From positions 1 through 20,938 of the forward strand of contig DATEKK010000170.1 in NCBI GenBank assembly GCA_035277485.1: DNA of 20,938 bases, given 5' to 3'. A model generated the notes under the pieces. The model searched no databases. It saw nothing but the letters and a program-made list of their open reading frames with translations, and was not told where the DNA came from. Within the stretch, counting starts at the first letter, position 1, and each line of letters begins with the position of its first letter. The stretch is from JADGGM01 sp035277485. Lineage in GTDB: Bacteria > Gemmatimonadota > Gemmatimonadetes > Gemmatimonadales > Gemmatimonadaceae. The position numbers and the translations under genes were made by a program. Positions 15,027 to 20,938 of the stretch are shown here, piece after piece.

Positions 15027-16040
15027 ATGACCATTCGCGTAGGCATCAACGGCTTCGGTCGGATCGGACGACAAGTCATCCGGGCGGCGGCGCAGCAAGG
15101 TGTCACCGACCTCGAGTTCGTCGCGATCAACGATCTCACCGATACCAAGACGCTGGCGCATCTCTTCAAGTACGACTCGGTGCATCGCACGTATCCAGGC
15201 GTCGTCACCGCCGGCGATGGCTGCATTCACATCGACGGCCGCGAGATCAGAGTGCTCGTCGAAAAAGATCCCGCGGCGCTCCCGTGGAAGCAGCTCGGCG
15301 TGAGCGTGGTGCTCGAATCGACCGGCAAATTCACCAACGCCGAGGACGCGAAAAAACACATCGCCGGGGGCGCGCGGAAGGTGGTCATCTCGGCGCCGGC
15401 GAAAAAAGAAGACATCACGATCGTGATGGGCGTGAACCACGAGAAGTACGACGCGCGCCAACACAACGTCATCTCGAACGCGTCGTGCACCACGAACTGT
15501 TTGGTGCCCATGGTGCGCGTGGTGCTCGACAACTTCGGGCTGCGCCACGCGTCGATGACCACGATCCACAGTTACACGAACGACCAGAACGTGCTCGACC
15601 TGCCGCACAAAGACTTGCGCCGTGCGCGTGCAGCCGCGGTCTCGATGATTCCCACGACGACCGGAGCCGCGAAAGCCACGTCGCTCGTGATTCCGGAAGT
15701 GAAGGGCAAGATCGACGGCATCTCCGTGCGCGTGCCCACCGCGGATGTCTCCTTCACCGATCTCGTCGCCGAGGTCGAACGCCCAACGACGATCGCGGAC
15801 GTGAACGCGGCGTTCCGTGAGGCATCGGAATCCGGCCCGCTCAAGGGATATCTGGCGTACAGCGACGAAGAGCTCGTGTCGTCCGATTACATCGGGAATG
15901 CGTACTCCTGCATTCTCGACGCGAAGACCACCAACGTCATCGACGGCACCCTGGTGAAGGTGACGGGCTGGTACGACAACGAGTGGGGCTACGCGTCGCG
16001 CTGCGTCGATCTGCTCCGGTACGTCGGCGAACGGTTGTGA
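15027..16040 (+). CDS. gap: Glyceraldehyde-3-phosphate dehydrogenase
   Basis: The 337-residue glycolytic enzyme that oxidises glyceraldehyde-3-phosphate to 1,3-bisphosphoglycerate. It shows the Rossmann start VGINGFGRIGRQVIRAA, an Asp in AINDL that favours NAD+, the catalytic Cys154 in SNASCTTNC, His181 in TIHSYTNDQ, and the C-terminal GWYDNEWGYASR. GGAG (15015-15018) is eight bases before the ATG. Its stop overlaps the next small gene as GTGA. With pgk and tpiA it forms the lower-glycolysis part of the cluster. Confidence 0.97.
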   Translation: MTIRVGINGFGRIGRQVIRAAAQQGVTDLEFVAINDLTDTKTLAHLFKYDSVHRTYPGVVTAGDGCIHIDGREIRVLVEKDPAALPWKQLGVSVVLESTGKFTNAEDAKKHIAGGARKVVISAPAKKEDITIVMGVNHEKYDARQHNVISNASCTTNCLVPMVRVVLDNFGLRHASMTTIHSYTNDQNVLDLPHKDLRRARAAAVSMIPTTTGAAKATSLVIPEVKGKIDGISVRVPTADVSFTDLVAEVERPTTIADVNAAFREASESGPLKGYLAYSDEELVSSDYIGNAYSCILDAKTTNVIDGTLVKVTGWYDNEWGYASRCVDLLRYVGERL

Positions 16041-16309
16041 GCCAGCACGTCGAGCCGGCGGCTCGTCGCCGCGATCTCATCGCGCTCCTCATCCTCGCTG
16101 CCGGCGCGGCCGTCGCGGTCTACGGCTATCTCGGATTGCACACCATGGCGTCCAAGCCGATCGTGCGCGAACCAGGGCACACGGCCATCCAGCGCGCCAT
16201 CTCGTACAACAACGTGGTCGTCGCCGGCTGGGTGATCATCGCCGTCGGGATTCTCGCAGTGGTCTGGTCGTTCGTGGCAAACCGGCGGTCGTCGCACGCG
16301 TCGCGCTGA
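16037..16309 (+). CDS. Small two-helix membrane protein of unknown function
   Basis: A 90-residue protein that I do not recognise. It has two clear hydrophobic segments, about residues 12-32 (LIALLILAAGAAVAVYGYLG) and 60-81 (VVVAGWVIIAVGILAVVWSFV), joined by a polar loop and ending in a basic tail, so it should sit in the inner membrane as a hairpin. Its GTG overlaps the gap TGA by four bases and its TGA overlaps the pgk ATG by one, so it is coupled to both glycolytic genes and almost surely translated. Codon usage and GC are like its neighbours. The pattern VYGYLG loosely recalls small DUF3185-type proteins, but not enough to assign. Confidence 0.8.
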   Translation: MSQHVEPAARRRDLIALLILAAGAAVAVYGYLGLHTMASKPIVREPGHTAIQRAISYNNVVVAGWVIIAVGILAVVWSFVANRRSSHASR

Positions 16310-17514
16310 TGGCCAAGCGGACGATCAACGACCTCACGGACGCCGAGGTGCGCGACAAGCGCGCACTCGTGCGGGTCGATTTCAACGTGCCGATGGACGA
16401 CCGCGGCGCGGTCACCGACGACACGCGCATGCGCGCCGCGCTCCCGACTTTCGATGCGCTCTTTGCGCGCGGTGCGCGCACCATCGTGCTCCTCTCGCAC
16501 CTGGGGCGTCCCAAGGGCGGACCCGATCCGCGCTACTCGTTGGCGCCCGTCGCGCGGCATCTCGCCACGATCACCACGCGTCCCGTGCGATTCGTGACAA
16601 GCACCGTTGGTCCCGAAGCGGTGCAGGCAACGACGACCGCCGCGCGGGGCACCACGCTCCTCATGGAGAACACGCGCTTCCTAACGGGCGAGGAGAAGAA
16701 CGACGACGCCCTCGCGCGCCAGATGGCCCAACTGGGCGATCTCTACGTGGACGACGCATTCGGCTCGGCGCATCGCGCGCACGCATCCACCGAGGGCGTG
16801 GCGCACCATCTGCATCCGGCGGTGGCCGGGTTGCTCATGGACACCGAGCTCCGTTTTCTGGGCGACGCGCTCGCACATCCGCAGCGGCCGTTCGTCGCGA
16901 TCCTGGGCGGCGCAAAGATCTCGGGCAAGATCGATGTGATCGACGCGCTCTTGCCCAAGGTGGATGCGCTGCTCGTGGGCGGCGCCATGGCGTGCACGTT
17001 CTTTCGCGGGATGGGGCTCGAGACAGGCACGTCGCTGGTCGAGCCGGAGCGCGTGGACATGGCGACGGCGCTGTTGTCGCGCGCGAAGGAAAAGCTGGTG
17101 CTGCCTGACGACGCGGTGGTAGCGCCGTCGCTCGACGCGGGTGCAGCGGCGCACGCGGTCGCGCGCGACGCGATTCCCGCCGGCGAGGCGATGTTCGACG
17201 TTGGGCCTGAGACGTGCGATGCCTTCGCCCAACGCATCATCGGTGCGCGCACGGTGGTGTGGAACGGACCGATGGGCGTGTTCGAGAAGCCGCCGTTCGA
17301 TCGCGGCACACGCGCGATCGCCGAGGCGATGGCGCGTGCCACGGCCGCCGGTGCTACGACCATCGTCGGCGGCGGCGACTCCGCGGCCGCCGTCGACGCG
17401 ATGCATCTCGCGAGCCGCATGACGCACGTGTCTACAGGCGGCGGCGCGTCGCTCGAGTTTCTCGAAGGAAAAGTGTTGCCTGGTGTGGCTGCGCTCGACG
17501 ATCGGAGCAACTAG
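16309..17514 (+). CDS. pgk: Phosphoglycerate kinase
   Basis: Transfers phosphate from 1,3-bisphosphoglycerate to ADP. The 401-residue enzyme has the substrate-binding ALVRVDFNVPMD and LLSHLGRPKGGPDPRYSL, then MENTRFLTGEEKNDDALARQ, VDDAFGSAHRAHAST, the hinge GGAKISGKIDVID, and the nucleotide-site GGGDSAAAV and STGGGASLEFLEG. ATG overlaps the upstream small membrane protein by one base; the stop TAG abuts the tpiA ATG with no gap. No fusion to tpiA is present, unlike Thermotoga. Confidence 0.97.
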   Translation: MAKRTINDLTDAEVRDKRALVRVDFNVPMDDRGAVTDDTRMRAALPTFDALFARGARTIVLLSHLGRPKGGPDPRYSLAPVARHLATITTRPVRFVTSTVGPEAVQATTTAARGTTLLMENTRFLTGEEKNDDALARQMAQLGDLYVDDAFGSAHRAHASTEGVAHHLHPAVAGLLMDTELRFLGDALAHPQRPFVAILGGAKISGKIDVIDALLPKVDALLVGGAMACTFFRGMGLETGTSLVEPERVDMATALLSRAKEKLVLPDDAVVAPSLDAGAAAHAVARDAIPAGEAMFDVGPETCDAFAQRIIGARTVVWNGPMGVFEKPPFDRGTRAIAEAMARATAAGATTIVGGGDSAAAVDAMHLASRMTHVSTGGGASLEFLEGKVLPGVAALDDRSN

Positions 17515-18264
17515 ATGCAGAAGCCGGTGTTTGCCGCCAATTGGAAGATGCACTATGGCCCGCAGGAGACTCGGGGTTTCCTGCTCAGGTTTCTCGAGGC
17601 GTATCAGGCGCGCGATGACCGCACGGTCATCTTTTTTCCACCCGCGGTGTCGCTCGCGGTCGCGGGCTTCGCGCTGCGCGACCGGCCCGATGTTCTGTTA
17701 GGCGTGCAGAACGTGCACTGGGAGGACAAGGGCGCGTTCACCGGCGAGACCTCGGCGCTCATGGCGCGCGATTGCGGCGCGACCGTCGCGCTCGTTGGGC
17801 ACTCCGAGCGCCGCCAGCTTTTCGGCGAAACAGACGAGATGACGGCGCGCAAATGCGCCGCCGTCGCGCGCGCCGGGCTCACGCCGCTCTTGTGCGTGGG
17901 CGAACGCCTCGACGAGCACGAGCGCGGGATCACGCAGTCGATCGTGATGCGCCAGCTCAAGACCGGCGTGAGCCGCCTCGAGAAATCACAGCTCGCCACG
18001 ATGCTCGTCGCCTACGAACCAGTCTGGGCCATCGGCACGGGCAAAACCGCGAAGCCCGAAGACGCCACGCTCGTGCACGCTGCCATTCGCCGCTATTTCC
18101 GCGAGGCGCTGAGCGGACAGCCGGACTCGGTGCGCATCCTGTATGGTGGCAGCGTCAATGCCGAGAACGCGGCGGAGCTCGTCCAAGCCCCCGAGATCGA
18201 CGGCTTACTCGTGGGCGGCGCGAGTCTCGACGTGGATACCTGGACGCGAATCGTGAGCACTTGA
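17515..18264 (+). CDS. tpiA: Triosephosphate isomerase
   Basis: Interconverts glyceraldehyde-3-phosphate and dihydroxyacetone phosphate. The 249-residue TIM barrel has Lys11 in NWKMH, His96 in VGHSERRQLFGET, the catalytic Glu168 in VAYEPVWAIGTGKTA, and the phosphate-binding ILYGGSVNAENAAEL. The ATG follows the pgk TAG directly; the last pgk codons carry no strong Shine-Dalgarno (GGAG at 17504-17507 is seven bases upstream). It is probably the last gene of the long cluster: a hairpin and a candidate secG promoter follow. Confidence 0.97.
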   Translation: MQKPVFAANWKMHYGPQETRGFLLRFLEAYQARDDRTVIFFPPAVSLAVAGFALRDRPDVLLGVQNVHWEDKGAFTGETSALMARDCGATVALVGHSERRQLFGETDEMTARKCAAVARAGLTPLLCVGERLDEHERGITQSIVMRQLKTGVSRLEKSQLATMLVAYEPVWAIGTGKTAKPEDATLVHAAIRRYFREALSGQPDSVRILYGGSVNAENAAELVQAPEIDGLLVGGASLDVDTWTRIVST

Positions 18265-18289
18265 CCGCGGTACGTAAGCTTCGTAGTCT
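18261..18289 (+). promoter_or_regulatory. Weak candidate promoter for secG
   Basis: TTGACC (18261-18266) overlaps the tpiA stop codon and is followed after 17 bases by TAGTCT (18284-18289). The layout resembles the better candidates before yicC and the HU gene, but both boxes are imperfect. Confidence 0.25.
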
Positions 18290-18301
18290 TCAGAGCTTAC
18301 G
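18273..18301 (+). terminator. Stem-loop after tpiA
   Basis: CGTAAGCT (18273-18280) pairs perfectly with AGCTTACG (18294-18301) around a 13-base loop. It begins eight bases after the tpiA stop. No T-run follows, so termination would be inefficient or Rho-assisted; it could instead be part of the secG promoter or leader. Confidence 0.45.
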
Positions 18302-18325
18302 CCAATCACCCAGACGCCGCCCGCT

Positions 18326-18721
18326 GTGTACACGCTCATCATCGTTCTCCTCGTCATCGACTGTATCGTCCTCGGCGTCTCCGTCCTGTTGCAGGCACCG
18401 AAGGGCGGTGGCCTGTCGGCCACATTCGGTGGAGCGGGATCGTCACCCGATTCGTTCATCGGAACGCGTCAGGCCGCGAATCTCCTCACGAAAACAACGT
18501 GGTGGACAGCCGGCATTTTCATGGGCCTCGCGTACTTGCTGCAGCTGATGAGCGCGCACGCGTCCACGCCGCGCTCGGTACTCGATGAGCCGTTCTCGCA
18601 GCAGCCCGCCGCGCCAACCGCGCCCGCTCCGACGAGCGCGAATCCGGCAGTGCCGCTCACGCCCGCGCCTGCGCCAAGCACGAACGCCAACAAACCAACG
18701 ACCCCCAAGCCCAAGCCCTGA
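18326..18721 (+). CDS. secG: Preprotein translocase subunit SecG
   Basis: A small partner of SecYE in the inner-membrane protein-export channel. The first 75 residues fit the family: a first helix TLIIVLLVIDCIVLGVSVLL, the cytoplasmic loop QAPKGGGLSATFGGAG with the conserved Gly-rich stretch, and a second helix near residues 57-75 (TTWWTAGIFMGLAYLLQLM). The remaining 55 residues are a Pro/Ala/Thr-rich tail ending in lysines, common in high-GC SecG proteins. Starts at GTG with no clear Shine-Dalgarno. It is separated from tpiA by 61 bases holding a hairpin, and lies 13 bases before carA. Confidence 0.93.
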   Translation: MYTLIIVLLVIDCIVLGVSVLLQAPKGGGLSATFGGAGSSPDSFIGTRQAANLLTKTTWWTAGIFMGLAYLLQLMSAHASTPRSVLDEPFSQQPAAPTAPAPTSANPAVPLTPAPAPSTNANKPTTPKPKP

Positions 18722-18734
18722 CACAGTGAGCGAG

Positions 18735-19859
18735 ATGGGCGATCAAGCAGGGTTCCTCCTCCTCGAGGACGGAACCCTTTTTCACGGAACCACACGGACG
18801 CAACGCGAGCCGTCGGTGGCCGAAGTCGTGTTCACGACGAACATGACCGGCTATCAGGAAGTGTTCACGGATCCGTCGTACCGTGGACAGATCGTGGTGA
18901 TGACCACGCCGCTCATCGGCAACTATGGCGTGAACGACGATGACCCCGAGTCGGCTTCGCCCCAAATCGCGGGCGTCGTCGTGCGCGAGCTCACGGATCA
19001 TCCATCGAATTGGCGCGCGCGAACGGACCTCAGAAGCTGGCTTGAAAAAGCACAAATTACTGTGCTCGAAGAGGTTGACACACGTCGTCTCACACGACAC
19101 TTGAGGTCTGTGGGCGTGATGCGCGGGGTAATCGGCGTGGGCGATGTGCCTGATGCGCAAAGCGTTGCGGCACTGGAAGCTTGCCCGTCCATGGAGGGAC
19201 TGGACCTGGCGTCCGCGGTTTCGACCAAGCGTCGGTACACGTGGGGTGATCCTAACGCACCGTCGCACATCGTCGCCTACGACTACGGGATCAAGCGCAA
19301 CATTCTGCGACTGTTCGCCGATCACGGATGTCGCGTCACCGTGGTTCCGGCCAACACGCCTGCCGAAGCAGCGCTCGAGCTCGAGCCCAACGGAGTGTTT
19401 CTCTCGAATGGCCCGGGCGATCCAGCGGCTGTGTCGTATGCGCCGCCGATCATTCGCGAGATCGCCGAGCGAGCAGTGCCGGTGTTGGGCATTTGCTTGG
19501 GACACCAATTGTTGGGCCTGACGTTCGGCGGACGCACGGAGAAAATGCCGTACGGGCATCGCGGGGGAAATCACCCGGTGCGTGAGCTCGAGAGCGGTCG
19601 GGTGTTGATCACGTCGCAGAATCACGGATTCGCGGTGGTGGGCGAGGGCGAAGCGATAGCGGGAGCGCCAGAGCTGGTGATGACGCACGTCAATTTGAAC
19701 GACGGAACGGTCGAGGGGCTCAAGCATCGCGAGCTGCCGGTGTACGCGGTGCAGTACCACCCGGAGGCGGCGCCGGGCCCTCACGATGCTCGGCCCCTCT
19801 TCTCGCAGTTCATGGATGCGGTGAGATCGCACGCAAGTACAAGTGAGCCAAACGCTTGA
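18735..19859 (+). CDS. carA: Carbamoyl-phosphate synthase, small (glutaminase) subunit
   Basis: Hydrolyses glutamine and passes ammonia to CarB for carbamoyl phosphate, used in pyrimidine and arginine synthesis. The 374-residue protein has the CarA N-terminal domain (FLLLEDGTLFHG, NMTGYQEVFTDPSYRGQIV) and a class-I glutaminase domain with Cys254 in GICLGHQLLG, and His342 and Glu344 in VQYHPEAAPGPHDA. The expected catalytic residues are all present. ATG 18735 was preferred; GTG 18726 would add three residues. carB is not next to it: an HU-family gene follows. The stop codon overlaps a TTGACA box of the next promoter. Confidence 0.95.
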   Translation: MGDQAGFLLLEDGTLFHGTTRTQREPSVAEVVFTTNMTGYQEVFTDPSYRGQIVVMTTPLIGNYGVNDDDPESASPQIAGVVVRELTDHPSNWRARTDLRSWLEKAQITVLEEVDTRRLTRHLRSVGVMRGVIGVGDVPDAQSVAALEACPSMEGLDLASAVSTKRRYTWGDPNAPSHIVAYDYGIKRNILRLFADHGCRVTVVPANTPAEAALELEPNGVFLSNGPGDPAAVSYAPPIIREIAERAVPVLGICLGHQLLGLTFGGRTEKMPYGHRGGNHPVRELESGRVLITSQNHGFAVVGEGEAIAGAPELVMTHVNLNDGTVEGLKHRELPVYAVQYHPEAAPGPHDARPLFSQFMDAVRSHASTSEPNA

Positions 19860-19884
19860 CACACAACAGGTAACGCCATAAGTT
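19856..19884 (+). promoter_or_regulatory. Candidate promoter of the HU-family gene
   Basis: A perfect TTGACA (19856-19861) overlapping the carA stop is followed after 17 bases by TAAGTT (19879-19884). An alternative -10 is CATAAG at 19877-19882 with a short spacer. Predicted transcription would begin near 19891, giving a leader of about 40 bases to ATG 19931. Confidence 0.5.
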
Positions 19885-19930
19885 CGACTCACGTTCGCCG
19901 CCCGGCGAGCGCATGACCCGAGGCTATCGA

Positions 19931-20263
19931 ATGACCAAAGCCGACCTTGTCGAGCGCGTGACGACGCAGATCTCCCGCACCGCCGGCCCCATGATTTCCA
20001 AGAAGGATTGCGCCCGCGTCGTGGATGCATTCCTTGACGCAATCAAGGACGCGCTGAAAGAACAGAAGAACATCGAGGTCCGCGGCTTCGGCACGTTCAA
20101 GATTCGTCAGCGCAAGACGCGCATGGCGCGCAATCCTCGCACCGGCTCGCCAGTAGAAGTGAGCGCGCGACCTGTTCCTGTCTTCAAGCCATCCAAGGAG
20201 TTGCGCGCGCTCGTGGCCGACATGGATGCGCCGCATCCCGGCGAAGCGAGTCCGGCCGCGTAA
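19931..20263 (+). CDS. HU/IHF-family DNA-binding protein
   Basis: A nucleoid-associated protein that bends and compacts DNA as a dimer. The 110 residues open with MTKADLVERV, have the helical dimer region to about 45, then the beta-arm signature GFGTFKIRQRKTRMARNPRTG, and PVPVFKPSKELRALV. A 16-residue acidic/Ala/Pro tail follows, longer than in E. coli HU. I chose ATG 19931 because it matches the family N-terminus and GAGG lies seven bases upstream; ATG 19913 would add six residues. It has its own promoter and is followed by a hairpin and a large inverted repeat. HU and IHF cannot be told apart with certainty here. Confidence 0.92.
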   Translation: MTKADLVERVTTQISRTAGPMISKKDCARVVDAFLDAIKDALKEQKNIEVRGFGTFKIRQRKTRMARNPRTGSPVEVSARPVPVFKPSKELRALVADMDAPHPGEASPAA

Positions 20264-20283
20264 CCTTCGATCGCTCTTGTGTG

Positions 20284-20321
20284 CAACGCTCCGGCGTCGA
20301 ACCCTCGGCGCCGGGGCGTTG
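20284..20321 (+). terminator. Hairpin after the HU-family gene
   Basis: CAACGCTCCGGCG (20284-20296) pairs with CGCCGGGGCGTTG (20309-20321) over 13 pairs, one of them a G-T wobble, with a 12-base loop. It starts 20 bases after the stop codon. No T-run follows, but its strength and place suggest a transcript end. Confidence 0.6.
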
Positions 20322-20328
20322 TGCATCC

Positions 20329-20570
20329 TGGCTGGCATCTACGCTCATGAAGAAACGGACAAAGCACGGAGAAGTGCTCGGACAAAGCTCGGATCAGTTG
20401 GTTGCGATCATAAGAAGCGACACGCCGGACCGACATCGGTTGCTGTTGTTCACAAAAATCAAAGAAGCCAGCCTCGACAGACGCTCTTGCCTCACAGCCG
20501 AGTAATCCGTGCTTTGTCCGAGCACTTCTCGGTGCTTTGTCCGTTTCTTCATGAGCGTAGATGCCAGCCA
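20329..20570. repeat. 66-bp near-perfect inverted repeat around 110 bp (MITE-like)
   Basis: The left arm (20329-20394) and the right arm (20505-20570) are reverse complements with only two mismatches; the outer 39 bases match exactly. Ends read TGGCTGGCATC and GATGCCAGCCA. Each arm contains two copies of CGGACAAAGC (20356-20365 and 20379-20388 in the left arm) and a small internal hairpin AGCAC/GTGCT. The 110-base centre has no gene. I see no target-site duplication at the edges. It could be a non-autonomous transposable element, a remnant of one, or a long structured RNA between the HU gene and moaD. Confidence 0.85.
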
Positions 20571-20620
20571 CTCAGCCAACACCGCTTGCCCGCATCCGGC
20601 GACAGAGTCAGGTTTCGACT

Positions 20621-20863
20621 ATGAACGTGACCGCGCTTCTCTTTGCCTCATATGCGGATGTGCTGCAGCGCGAGAGCATCGAGATCACGCTGCCGAACGG
20701 TGCGACTGTGAGCGACGTGGTCGCGCAGGTGCGTGCCATGCCCGGTGGAGCGATACTGCCGGCGTCGCCGTTGGTCGCGGTCAATCAGGAATACGCTCGG
20801 CCCGATGCCGTGATTGCTTCGGGCGACGAGATCGCCATCATTCCGCCGGTCGCAGGGGGCTGA
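20621..20863 (+). CDS. moaD: Molybdopterin synthase small subunit (MoaD/ThiS family)
   Basis: An 80-residue ubiquitin-fold sulfur carrier that, as a C-terminal thiocarboxylate, supplies sulfur to MoaE in molybdopterin synthesis. It begins MNVTALLFASYADVL, has the ITLPNGATVSDVVAQV segment and LVAVNQEYARPDAVI, and ends GDEIAIIPPVAGG with the required terminal Gly-Gly. ATG 20621 fits the family length; upstream in-frame starts run into the inverted repeat. The moaE GTG follows two bases after the stop codon, supporting MoaD rather than ThiS. Confidence 0.92.
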   Translation: MNVTALLFASYADVLQRESIEITLPNGATVSDVVAQVRAMPGGAILPASPLVAVNQEYARPDAVIASGDEIAIIPPVAGG

Positions 20864-20864
20864 C

Positions 20865-20938
20865 GTGCGCAGCGCGATCAGCGATGATGTGATCGATGTC
20901 GAGTCGCTGCTGGCAGAGGTCGAGCGCGACAGCAACGG
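20865..20938 (+). CDS. moaE: Molybdopterin synthase catalytic subunit, N-terminal part
   Basis: Only 24 codons are in the window. They read VRSAISDDVIDVESLLAEVE and a few more residues, which fits the N-terminus of MoaE (usually an Ile-Asp-x-x-x-Leu-x-x-x-Val pattern). AGGGGG (20854-20859) lies five bases before the GTG. Position right after moaD strongly supports the call. The protein would take sulfur from MoaD to form the dithiolene of molybdopterin. Confidence 0.75.
   Translation, partial: MRSAISDDVIDVESLLAEVERDSN

Larger units (their letters stand above)
116..17703. repeat. Dispersed heptamer GTTAGGC, 22 copies
   Basis: Copies on plus start at 116, 626, 728, 2628, 3084, 3717, 3978, 4344, 6252, 6700, 8151, 8947, 9100, 12190, 13253, 13576, 13798 and 17697. 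On minus (as GCCTAAC) they start at 140, 1351, 5477 and 11877. A further five places have GTTAGGA (1024, 1949) or its complement TCCTAAC (4969, 16679, 19250). Most copies are inside genes. At about 67 percent GC I estimate 2-3 copies by chance. Confidence 0.8.
20264..20620. other. Gene-free region after the HU gene
   Basis: These 357 bases contain a GC hairpin (20284-20321) and a 66-bp inverted repeat (20329-20570). Short open frames in the arms are mirror images created by the repeat and match no family I know. Base composition is visibly lower in GC than the flanking genes. Confidence 0.7.

Noticed and set aside
16037..16309. Assigning the small membrane protein to DUF3185
   Set aside because: Only a loose two-helix similarity; length and loop differ, so no family is claimed.
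116..17703. TTAGGC as a telomere-like repeat
   Set aside because: TTAGGC is the nematode telomere unit, but here copies are single and dispersed in bacterial genes, not tandem.
20226..20624. Small open frames across the inverted repeat on both strands
   Set aside because: They are mirror images caused by the repeat, lack Shine-Dalgarno sites, and match no family I know.

Overview
The window is a GC-rich bacterial chromosome segment (about two thirds G+C by eye). It is dominated by a long, tightly packed plus-strand housekeeping cluster. Organism (inference): I suspect Gemmatimonadota or a close relative. The reasons are the high GC, the gene order yicC-gmk-rpoZ-coaBC-UDG-dnaB-ispD-sua5-ywlE-like-aroE-comF-gap-pgk-tpiA-secG-carA-HU, and an outer-membrane plug/barrel protein with an exported Asp-Thr-Thr-rich spacer. 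No rRNA, tRNA, CRISPR array, prophage or complete insertion sequence is visible.

Layout. 1-120: tail of a gene ending in a GYF_2-like domain. 63-1028: membrane-anchored alpha/beta hydrolase. 1042-2532 (minus strand): Old Yellow Enzyme (YqjM type) preceded by a DUF3052 protein, convergent with the hydrolase. 2533-2844: gene-free leader with stem-loops. 2845-6245: leucyl aminopeptidase overlapping an outer-membrane protein that probably starts at CTG. 6246-6352: hairpin and promoter. 6353-18264: an almost unbroken run of genes. It covers RNA turnover (yicC), nucleotide supply (gmk), transcription (rpoZ), CoA synthesis (coaBC), uracil repair, replication (dnaB), isoprenoids (ispD), tRNA t6A (sua5-like), an arginine-phosphatase-like enzyme, shikimate (aroE), ComF, and lower glycolysis (gap, small membrane protein, pgk, tpiA). 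Most junctions in this run overlap by 1-44 bases, so translational coupling is likely. 18326-20263: secG, carA and an HU-family protein. 20264-20620: no gene; a hairpin and a 66-bp near-perfect inverted repeat. 20621-20938: moaD and the start of moaE.

The most unusual signals are not genes. (1) The heptamer GTTAGGC occurs 22 times by my count, 18 on plus and 4 on minus, against about 2-3 expected at this base composition. It carries most of the rare TTA leucine codons (14 of 19 are TTA-GGC) and supplies several TAG stops. Two copies form an inverted pair after the first stop codon, much as uptake-signal words do at terminators in Neisseria and Pasteurellaceae. (2) The 66-bp inverted repeat at 20329-20570 looks like a MITE or a structured RNA element. 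(3) Two enzymes carry unusual residues at key positions: His for a [4Fe-4S] cysteine in the family-4 uracil-DNA glycosylase, and Ala at the catalytic-Cys position of CoaC. (4) A small two-helix membrane protein is coupled between gap and pgk. All counts and alignments were made by eye.
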